Position numbers and translations under genes: made by a program. Shown piece by piece: positions 58,119 to 64,000 of a stretch of 64,000 nucleotides of DNA. A model generated the notes under the pieces. That model was not told where the DNA came from. It did not search any database and saw nothing but the letters and a program-made list of their open reading frames with translations. Numbering within the stretch: position 1 is the stretch's first letter; each line of letters begins with the position of its first letter. The DNA comes from Segatella hominis (GTDB taxonomy: Bacteria > Bacteroidota > Bacteroidia > Bacteroidales > Bacteroidaceae). Location: contig NZ_SGVY01000013.1 in assembly GCF_004535825.1 (NCBI RefSeq), positions 1 to 64,000 on the forward strand. Reading direction: 5' to 3'.

Positions 58119-59072
58119 ATGTACAGGCTAACGGCAAAAATAGAGATAGCGGGCGCAAAGACGTGGCAGCTCGATTTTGTCACTGAGGTGGAAATCACCC
58201 GCGACACTGAGAAGCTGACGGACATCTGCAAAATCACCCTGCCCAAGAAAATAAAGTGGGACGGCGCGGCGGAAATCCCCGTCAAGCGCGGCGATACCGT
58301 CAAGGTGTGGCTCGGTTACGACGGCAGCAACGAACTGGCTTTCGTCGGCTATGTCAAGGAGGTGGGCTTCAAAACGCCCGTTGTGCTGTACTGCGAGGAC
58401 GAAATGTTTAAGCTAAAGCAAATGCCAGCCGTAAAGAAGACCTACAAGAGCGTGACGGTGGAGCAGCTGTTGAAAGACCAAGGGCTAACGGACGTTAAGG
58501 TCATGGGCGAGCAGGCGTTGGGCGCGTACCGCGTCACGGCCGACACGGTGGCCAGTCTGCTGGGCAAGCTGCAAGAGAGCGGCATTCGTTCTTTCTACCG
58601 GTATGAGGACGGCAAGCCCGTGCTATACGCGGGTGTGATATTCGAGCGCGGCACGTCCGCATCGCAAGTGTTCGCCACTGGCGTGAACATCATAAACGAC
58701 CAGAGCCTCGAACAGCAGAAAGCCGACACCATGCGGCTGAACGTGAAAGCGGTGAGCATCATGCCCAACAACAAAAAAATAAAGGTGGAGGTCGGCGACG
58801 CTGACGGCGAACGCCGAACGATCACCACATACAACAAGACGGAAAGCCAGCTAAAGGCATGGGCGGAGCAGGAAATCAAACGACTGAAACGCGATGGCCT
58901 CAAGGGTAGCCTTACGACATTCGGCTACAAGCTGGTCGACAAGCTCGACACGGTGGGCATCAAGATAGACGGCGCAACCATGGGCATTTATCAGGTGAAA
59001 AAGAATGTCATAAAATACAGCTCTGGCGGTTATCGCCAAGAAATAACGCTGGGGCTGAGGGTAGCAGAGTAA
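58119..59072 (+). CDS. Baseplate hub (gpD/Mu gp44-like)
   Basis: A 317-residue protein of the phage late control D family, a T4 gp27-like hub. The N-terminal strand region (YRLTAKIEIAGAKTWQLDFV, GDTVKVWLGYDG) and the C-terminal GDADGERRTITTYNKTESQL followed by AEQEIKRLKRDGLKGSLTTF are typical. A repeat array of ATTAAAC type (58076-58112) separates it from the preceding gene. Confidence 0.85.
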   Translation: MYRLTAKIEIAGAKTWQLDFVTEVEITRDTEKLTDICKITLPKKIKWDGAAEIPVKRGDTVKVWLGYDGSNELAFVGYVKEVGFKTPVVLYCEDEMFKLKQMPAVKKTYKSVTVEQLLKDQGLTDVKVMGEQALGAYRVTADTVASLLGKLQESGIRSFYRYEDGKPVLYAGVIFERGTSASQVFATGVNIINDQSLEQQKADTMRLNVKAVSIMPNNKKIKVEVGDADGERRTITTYNKTESQLKAWAEQEIKRLKRDGLKGSLTTFGYKLVDKLDTVGIKIDGATMGIYQVKKNVIKYSSGGYRQEITLGLRVAE

Positions 59073-59076
59073 GGAC

Positions 59077-59640
59077 ATGAACATCGCGACAATGATTAGG
59101 CAGCTCGCTGGAGACAGCGGCAAGGGCATGGGCTTCACGGTAGGCACCGTCACAGCGGTGGACAAAACAGCCCGCACGGTGGACGTGCAGCCGCTCAATG
59201 AGGACGCGCCGCTGCTGGGCGTGAACCTGCAAGCGAACCAAGAGAGCGCGGTCGGCGTGGTGCAGATACCGCGAAAGGACAGCTTTGTAATGGTGGGCTT
59301 TGTGCAGGACGGCGCGGCTGGCATGGTTCTGCTGTGCGACGACATAGAGGAGGCGCAGGTGGTCGTCAAGGACACCGACACGGCCAGCGTCGTGGTAAAT
59401 GAGAAGGGAGTTTGTATGAACGGCGGCTCGCTCGGCGGGCTGGTAAAGGTGGAAGACATCACCAAGCGGCTGAACCTCATAGAAAAGGACATCAACAACC
59501 TCAAGCAGGCGTTTGCCAGTTGGTCGCCAGTTCCGCAAGACGGCGGCGCAGCCCTGAAGGGAGGCGTGGCAAGCTGGGCGGGTCAGCAGCTGACGGAGAG
59601 CAAGCGCGGCGACTACGAGAACGAAAAGGTAAAGCAATGA
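59077..59640 (+). CDS. Baseplate spike protein (gpV/Mu gp45-like)
   Basis: A 187-residue protein with an OB-fold-like N-terminal domain (GFTVGTVTAVDKTARTVDVQ, then VQIPRKDSFVMVGFVQDG) as in gpV-type spikes. A short C-terminal repeat region would form the trimeric needle. The stop codon overlaps the next start (ATGA). Confidence 0.8.
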   Translation: MNIATMIRQLAGDSGKGMGFTVGTVTAVDKTARTVDVQPLNEDAPLLGVNLQANQESAVGVVQIPRKDSFVMVGFVQDGAAGMVLLCDDIEEAQVVVKDTDTASVVVNEKGVCMNGGSLGGLVKVEDITKRLNLIEKDINNLKQAFASWSPVPQDGGAALKGGVASWAGQQLTESKRGDYENEKVKQ

Positions 59641-59915
59641 ACGGACTAATAACGGACATCGGCACGGGCGACCTGCTTGTGGAGCACAAGAGGGCGGTCG
59701 TCACGGATAGCGACGGGCAGACGGTGGAAGCCGTGCTCCTCGCACAGCGCGGCGAGTTCAAGGAACGCCCGCTCATAGGCGCGGCGGTTAGGCAGCTACA
59801 AGGCGGCTGCAAGGACGTGTTCTGGCCGCAAGAGACAAAGAAAATGATAAAGGCCGCAGGCGTGGAAGTCACCCGTGTAAAGGTGGACGCTGACGGCACG
59901 ATAAACATAACATAA
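59637..59915 (+). CDS. Baseplate wedge protein (gp25/Mu gp46-like)
   Basis: A 92-residue protein starting at the ATGA overlap with the spike gene. The GDLLVEHKRAVVTDSDGQTV and RPLIGAAVRQLQGG segments match small gp25/W-like wedge proteins. It ends TRVKVDADGTINIT. Confidence 0.75.
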   Translation: MNGLITDIGTGDLLVEHKRAVVTDSDGQTVEAVLLAQRGEFKERPLIGAAVRQLQGGCKDVFWPQETKKMIKAAGVEVTRVKVDADGTINIT

Positions 59916-59922
59916 TACAGCT

Positions 59923-60453
59923 ATGCAGATAACAGTAAAGGACAGACAGAGCCTCGCGGACATCGCCGTGCAATATCTGGGCGGCGTGGAGGGCATCTTC
60001 GCGCTGGCGGAGCGCAACGGCATCAGCATCACGGCGAAGCTGGAAGACGGGCAGACGCTCGACTGGGAGCTGGCCGACACTGTGGACGCTACTGTGCAAA
60101 AGACATACGCCGCGCAGGGCATAGAGCCAGCGACCGACATTCCGCAAAAGGAAATGGAAGCCCTGCTGACGGCTACAAAGAAATATTTTGCTGGCTGCAT
60201 CATTCCACGGCCACCGCGCCGCGAACTCACGATCGTGGACGAAGTGACGGCGGCAAAGGGCTGGACGCTCTCTGGCATCGGCTCACAGTTCGACAGCGGC
60301 ACATACGCGCAAACGGAGCGTGAGGACGGCATCGTGGTGAACAGGGCTAAGAAAGTTATTAAACAACTGAGTGAGGGCAAGGAGGTGACCAGCGAGAGCG
60401 GGCAGACACTCGCCCGAATATTCGGCAACCAATTCGACGATACATTTGCATAA
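59923..60453 (+). CDS. Tail/baseplate protein with LysM-like start
   Basis: A 176-residue protein. The first 50 residues (ITVKDRQSLADIAVQYLGGV, then IFALAERNGISIT) resemble a LysM or tail protein X domain. The remainder (GWTLSGIGSQFDSGTYAQTE) is not recognised. It lies where Mu has the gp47 baseplate gene but is much shorter. No gpJ-like protein is evident in the window, which is odd for a Mu-type baseplate. Confidence 0.55.
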   Translation: MQITVKDRQSLADIAVQYLGGVEGIFALAERNGISITAKLEDGQTLDWELADTVDATVQKTYAAQGIEPATDIPQKEMEALLTATKKYFAGCIIPRPPRRELTIVDEVTAAKGWTLSGIGSQFDSGTYAQTEREDGIVVNRAKKVIKQLSEGKEVTSESGQTLARIFGNQFDDTFA

Positions 60454-61106
60454 TGGTGAAACTGACAGAAAACAAGGTTGCGGAGATAGACACCTCCGCA
60501 CTGGAGAAGCGGGCGCGGGACATTCGCGACGCTGTGGTAACAAAGAGTGTTACCGTGGAAATGGTCGGCAGCCTCTTCGCCGACCTCATAACAGCCTGCG
60601 GCAACGTGAGGGACGCGCTGGCTTTGTTCCTCGGCACCAACGTGCAGGAGATAACCAGCGACATAGACAACAGGCTGGCGGGCGTGGACGCAGCAACCAA
60701 GGAGGCAAACGCGGCCACGCAGAAGACGGAGGCGACCCGCGCGCTGGTGGACAACCTCGTGAGCGTGCTCAGCTCTCAGAACGTCGCCGCGCCCACAAGG
60801 CTGGAAATTACCGACTGCCCCAAGGAGGTGACGCTGGGCAACCAGCAGCGACCACGCATCGAAGCGAAAGCCCTGCCCGCCTTTGGCATCGGCTCGCTGC
60901 TTTTCATCGGCGGCGGCGACGTGCTGGAGGTGACACCCGACGGCCGCATCATCCCGCTGGCTGAGGGCATGGGCAAGGTGAACGTGGTAGCCACGGTTAA
61001 AACAAGTATTTACAAGACACTGACCATCGCAGTAGTGCCGCCGCGCATCAGGCTGACGGGCGGCGGCATGAGGCTCGACGGAAAAGGCAACATAAGGCTG
61101 ACGTAA
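60453..61106 (+). CDS. Tail fibre-associated protein with duplicated C-terminal domain
   Basis: A 217-residue protein. A helical N-terminus (about residues 1-100) is followed by a beta-rich, Ig-like domain (EVTLGNQQRPRIEAKALPAF, then VLEVTPDGRIIPLAEGMGKV). It ends with VVPPRIRLTGGG and NIRLT. The same C-terminal domain ends the next protein, so the two arose by duplication. It is probably part of the fibre or its attachment to the baseplate. It overlaps both neighbours by one base. Confidence 0.7.
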   Translation: MVKLTENKVAEIDTSALEKRARDIRDAVVTKSVTVEMVGSLFADLITACGNVRDALALFLGTNVQEITSDIDNRLAGVDAATKEANAATQKTEATRALVDNLVSVLSSQNVAAPTRLEITDCPKEVTLGNQQRPRIEAKALPAFGIGSLLFIGGGDVLEVTPDGRIIPLAEGMGKVNVVATVKTSIYKTLTIAVVPPRIRLTGGGMRLDGKGNIRLT

Positions 61107-62329
61107 TGGAAACAAGACACATAAACGTAAAATCCGACTTTGTTATCCGTGAGCGTTTCCGCGACGGAACAGGCAAGGTCGTGGCACTGCCCGACGTGGA
61201 CTTCGAGCTACGTTACTGGGTAGGCAGCAAATCGGTTAAGGCATCGCGGAAGGACGGCGTGCTCACCAACTGCGTGGCGGACGGCGACGCCCTGCTGGTG
61301 ATATTCAAAGACCACGGGCTCGGCGAGGGAGAGCTGCACCATGAGCTACACCTCGCGCAGAACAACCCACTGTTTTGCGACGGCGTGCAAAATGTCTATT
61401 ATCCCGAAAGTCTGCATATCTGGCTTTGGGACAAAATGGGCGACACCGAGGGAGTGATAGAAAGCGACTGTGTGGCTGCATATACTCGCGGCTATAAGTT
61501 CACGTGGGAAGACTTCACACCCGCCAACATACTGGAACTGCAAAAGCCCGCAATGGAGGCCGCAGAACGCGCCGACACAGATGTACGGGAATTTATAAGG
61601 GTGGCGCAGGAAAAAAGCGACACGGCCGTTAAAAACGCGCAAAACGCCGCATCTGAGGCCAAGACGGCAACCACGGCCACGGTGACGGCCACGACAAACG
61701 CCAATACAGCAACGACGGCGTGTAAGAAAGCCACCGACGCGGCGAACGACGCGACGAAAAAGGCAATCGCCGCCACTTCCACGGCAGACACCGCGACAAA
61801 GAACGCAAAGACGGCGACCACAGAGGCGACCACCGCAACCGACGCGACGAAAAAGGCAACCACAGAGAGCATTGACGCGACGGGCAAGGCCAAGACGGCG
61901 ACCGCCTACGCAAATGAGGCGGGACAGCAGGCAGCGGCAGCCGCCGAAAGACTGGAGGCGACACGCGGCGAAATGGAGATTGCCATCGCGAGAGCCGAGC
62001 AGGTGGTGCAGGGTGTCCCGAACGGTCTAAAGGTGGAGGCACCAGAAACCGTCACGCTGGGAAACCCCGCCAAGCAATACATAAAGCCGCGAGTGAAGCC
62101 AGACGGCTGCGCCCAAAACGTCATATACCAGACGGACGGACAGAGCATCGAGGTGGAGCCAAGCGGCGAGATACAGGCGCGTGAGGCGGGCAGCACCCGC
62201 GTACATGTCATCCCTACGCAAGGGACTAAGTATTACAAGACTATCAAAATAGAGGTCGTACCGCCACGCATCAGACTGACCAGCGGCGGCATACGCCTCG
62301 ACAAACAAGGAAACATACGTTTAACATAA
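61106..62329 (+). CDS. Tail fibre protein with Ala/Thr-rich coiled shaft
   Basis: A 407-residue protein. The N-terminal domain (about 1-150, ETRHINVKSDFVIRERFRDG) may attach to the baseplate. Residues about 165-310 are an Ala/Thr/Lys coiled-coil shaft (TKNAKTATTEATTATDATKK), encoded by GC-rich degenerate repeats. The C-terminal Ig-like domain (ETVTLGNPAKQYIKPRVKPD) and terminal VVPPRIRLTSGG match the preceding protein. The shaft would trimerise and present the variable protein encoded next. Confidence 0.8.
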   Translation: METRHINVKSDFVIRERFRDGTGKVVALPDVDFELRYWVGSKSVKASRKDGVLTNCVADGDALLVIFKDHGLGEGELHHELHLAQNNPLFCDGVQNVYYPESLHIWLWDKMGDTEGVIESDCVAAYTRGYKFTWEDFTPANILELQKPAMEAAERADTDVREFIRVAQEKSDTAVKNAQNAASEAKTATTATVTATTNANTATTACKKATDAANDATKKAIAATSTADTATKNAKTATTEATTATDATKKATTESIDATGKAKTATAYANEAGQQAAAAAERLEATRGEMEIAIARAEQVVQGVPNGLKVEAPETVTLGNPAKQYIKPRVKPDGCAQNVIYQTDGQSIEVEPSGEIQAREAGSTRVHVIPTQGTKYYKTIKIEVVPPRIRLTSGGIRLDKQGNIRLT

Positions 62330-62341
62330 CATATAAATATT

Positions 62342-63829
62342 ATGGCATTAACAGCAGAACAGGAAAAAGGCGTGGTGGCAATGCTGGCAGCCTTTCAGAA
62401 TGGCAAGCGCATCAACGAGCTGGACGCTGCAAAGGGCGCGCTCAAGGATATGCGCATCGAAGTAATGGACGAAACGGGCGAGACGCACAGCATGGAACTG
62501 GCCAACGCTGTGTCTCAGGCAGGCAACCCGATAGCGGGTCGCTACTGGAACACCGCGAACGCCACACCTACGGCGGCGGGCTACTACGGCAGTCTTCAGG
62601 CACTGCGCGACCTGCCTGCAAAGCTGGGGCTCGGTCGCTACCTCGTGACCGACGACCGCAAGAAGCGAAAGCTCGATCCCACCGACAGCACGAAATACGC
62701 CGACGGCAGCCCCGCGGCTCTCGACGGCTCACAGGGGCAGTGTATGTGGTGCTGGAACGGATTTATCGCGAATATCTTCAATGAGGGCGGCGTGCAGGTT
62801 AAGTGCATCACGTTCGACAAGCCTGTGGGCAACGGCGTGAGCATCCGCATCCCTGCGGGCGGCACAAGCTGGCTCGGCGCGGGTGTAATGGACAGAACGA
62901 ACCAGCTGCTTTGCAGCGTCATTTCAAACGCTGAGCAGTTCCGTGGCGGCGGTGGTTCCGCGCTCAATGCAAGCAGCTACACCAAGGCACCAAAGGCGGA
63001 CGCGGCACAACTCACCATGCTGGGAATGCCCGCCACCAACATAAGCACTACCAGTTTCGGCACATACGCCCGTAAACGTGGTGAGGGCTGGGAGGCCAAC
63101 TGGTTTGTGGCTCAGTTCGTGGTCGAGTTCCTTTTCGAGGTTATCATGGGCACACAGAACAGCCAAGCGACATTTAACGCCGACAAAGACGCTAACGGAC
63201 TTTATCAGGGCGGCTTCGGTACTGGAGTCACCGATATGCCAGACTGGGGCAACTATAACGGCTATTATCCCGTAATACCTACAAGTGTGGGACTGGAGGC
63301 AGGCGACGGCGTTTGCTTGGTGGACTACAATTTGCCAGACGCGACCGACGAGGGCACATACAAGGCTTTCAAGGTTCCCGTTTTCTTCGGACTGGTTCAC
63401 GCGGGCTATGGCAGTCTGTGGCGTTGGGTTCGCGGCCTCATTATGAACGCTGGCGACGAAAAGAGCGAAGTGTACATTTCGCGTTCAATGTTTGCAGCTT
63501 TCGATCCCTCGACAATAGGCGACAAAATCAAAGTGGCGGAATGCCCGCGTTCTGAGGGCTACATCAAACGCAAGAGTTACAACGGTCTTTGCTGTATGCC
63601 TACGGAAGTGGGCGGCAGTCCTACGACCTGTTATTGTGACTACTTCTATACAAACGCCAACACAAGCAAGGGTCTTCGCGTGCGTGCGGCTGGCGGTAGC
63701 GCGTTCCACGGTACGAATGCGGGCGCGTCCTACGCGTATACGGACTACGCGGCCACGTATACGAGCACGTACTACTCGTCGCCCCTCTGCTATTTTGAGA
63801 GCGACCCGATAATCGAACAGGCTGCGTAA
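62342..63829 (+). CDS. Receptor-binding protein with DGR-type variable C-terminus
   Basis: A 495-residue protein, the last gene of the window. The C-terminal 200 residues resemble the C-type-lectin/formylglycine-enzyme fold of DGR target proteins (GLVHAGYGSLWRWVRGL, SEGYIKRKSYNGLCCMP, GLRVRAAGGSAFHGTNAG). The last 50 codons alternate fixed ACG/GCG/TCG codons with NNC/NNT codons for Tyr, Ser, Asp and Ala. This is the signature of adenine-directed mutagenesis of AAC/AAT template codons. It probably decides host range. The preceding fibre genes would carry it. Confidence 0.82.
   Translation: MALTAEQEKGVVAMLAAFQNGKRINELDAAKGALKDMRIEVMDETGETHSMELANAVSQAGNPIAGRYWNTANATPTAAGYYGSLQALRDLPAKLGLGRYLVTDDRKKRKLDPTDSTKYADGSPAALDGSQGQCMWCWNGFIANIFNEGGVQVKCITFDKPVGNGVSIRIPAGGTSWLGAGVMDRTNQLLCSVISNAEQFRGGGGSALNASSYTKAPKADAAQLTMLGMPATNISTTSFGTYARKRGEGWEANWFVAQFVVEFLFEVIMGTQNSQATFNADKDANGLYQGGFGTGVTDMPDWGNYNGYYPVIPTSVGLEAGDGVCLVDYNLPDATDEGTYKAFKVPVFFGLVHAGYGSLWRWVRGLIMNAGDEKSEVYISRSMFAAFDPSTIGDKIKVAECPRSEGYIKRKSYNGLCCMPTEVGGSPTTCYCDYFYTNANTSKGLRVRAAGGSAFHGTNAGASYAYTDYAATYTSTYYSSPLCYFESDPIIEQAA
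63671..63800 (+). other. Putative DGR variable repeat (VR)
   Basis: Residues 444-486 of the receptor-binding protein. Variable-type codons lie at 63728-63780 (TCC, TAC, TAT, GAC, TAC, GCC, TAT, AGC, TAC, TAC), embedded in constant GC-rich codons. The invariant 3' part after the cluster (CCCCTCTGCTATTTT) would hold the initiation-of-homing sequence. No template repeat was found inside the window, so the boundaries are approximate. Confidence 0.6.
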
Positions 63830-63916
63830 GCGTGGGCGAAAGCGACCGAAAAAAATAAGTGAATAAATTAAATAAAAATGTTCTTTGACTTGTTGAGCTG
63901 AAACAGTGAGGCGGCA

Positions 63917-63943
63917 GGCGGCGAGGGTGTTTCTCTCGCCGCC
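63917..63943 (+). other. GC-rich hairpin downstream of the variable repeat
   Basis: A perfect 9-bp stem, GGCGGCGAG/CTCGCCGCC, with a 9-nt loop, 87 bp past the stop codon. There is no T-run, so it is not an ordinary terminator. Hairpins just downstream of the VR aid homing in DGRs such as that of BPP-1. The sequence from 63830 to the end holds no supported gene. Confidence 0.5.
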
Positions 63944-64000
63944 GCAAGGCGGCCAAAATTCTGAGGCACGAAAAAGATATAATTTGCGGTTTGGAGTAAA

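Larger units (their letters stand above)
33699..64000 (+). mobile_element. Mu-like (transposable) prophage with contractile tail, right end outside window
   Basis: Gene content is that of a Mu-type myovirus: S24 repressor, MuA-like DDE transposase, MuB-like ATPase, GemA-like protein, DUF3164, DUF1804, gp28-type terminase, DUF935 portal, MuF, gpG, gpI-type protease, sheath, tape measure, baseplate and fibres. Base composition rises sharply compared with the host DNA to the left. The left boundary is an estimate. The first TG of a set of three TGTCG repeats spaced 10 bp apart is at 33699, just outside the first candidate transposase site. The right end and target-site duplication are not in the window. 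Confidence 0.85.

Noticed and set aside
59796-61115. A 439-codon leftward frame antisense to the baseplate genes
   Set aside because: It is a shadow of GC-rich coding sequence. The sense genes overlap tightly and have family matches.
63977-64000. Possible start of a DGR accessory gene or reverse transcriptase at the window end
   Set aside because: Only a promoter-like TATAATTTGC is visible. No coding sequence for these proteins is present inside the window.

Overview
The window is a Bacteroidales chromosome segment (about 1-33.7 kb) running into the left part of a Mu-like transposable prophage (about 33.7-64 kb, cut off by the window end). The host is probably a member of the Prevotellaceae (Prevotella/Segatella type). 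The evidence is Bacteroidetes-type promoters (TTTG-N19/21-TAnnTTTGC) before tRNAs and genes, a SprA/Sov type IX secretion translocon, ThyX instead of ThyA, a TonB-receptor plus DUF4249 lipoprotein pair, and the sppA-lpxK-punA-thiL cluster. The prophage is visibly GC-richer than the host DNA. 

Host layout. 1-600: relic of a tyrosine integrase next to tRNA-Ser. 0.9-1.0 kb: candidate small RNA. 1.0-2.9 kb: thyX and trmO. 3.0-4.4 kb: secreted GH28 pectinase, then tRNA-Phe. 4.8-9.7 kb: leftward sppA-lpxK-punA-thiL. 9.9-11.3 kb: secreted two-domain esterase. 11.7-20.2 kb: ruvA and the giant sprA. 20.3-21.9 kb: nadB. 22.2-26.4 kb: small membrane protein, PBP4-type dacB, MscS channel, mutY. 26.8-31.1 kb: lipoprotein, TonB-dependent receptor, DUF4249 lipoprotein. 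31.2-33.5 kb: rubrerythrin and a secreted endonuclease I with a possible T9SS sorting tail. 

Prophage layout. The left end holds repeated candidate transposase sites. Next comes an S24-type repressor facing the early operon across a switch region with three related dyads. The early operon (35.3-42.0 kb) carries a MuA-like DDE transposase, a MuB-like ATPase, a second P-loop ATPase, a GemA-like protein, DUF3164 and small membrane proteins. Late genes form two divergent operons around a 400-bp control region with an initiator-like tRNA. The leftward operon (49.0-42.0 kb) has terminase, portal, a MuF-type protein with a papain-fold toxin-like C-terminus, gpG and a gp37-like protein. The rightward operon (49.4-63.8 kb) has protease/scaffold, capsid, lysis genes, contractile tail, baseplate, fibres and a last gene whose 3' end looks like a diversity-generating retroelement (DGR) variable region. 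The combination of a Mu-like Bacteroidales phage and a DGR recalls the published Bacteroides 'Hankyphage'. The reverse transcriptase and template repeat would lie beyond the window. 

Most notable: (1) a textbook -1 frameshift signal at the portal stop codon leads into the MuF-toxin frame, which has no ATG start; (2) a small acidic gene with its own host-type promoter faces the 3' end of that toxin and may encode its immunity protein; (3) the DGR target gene; (4) an antisense 55-residue membrane-protein gene with its own promoter before the tape measure gene.
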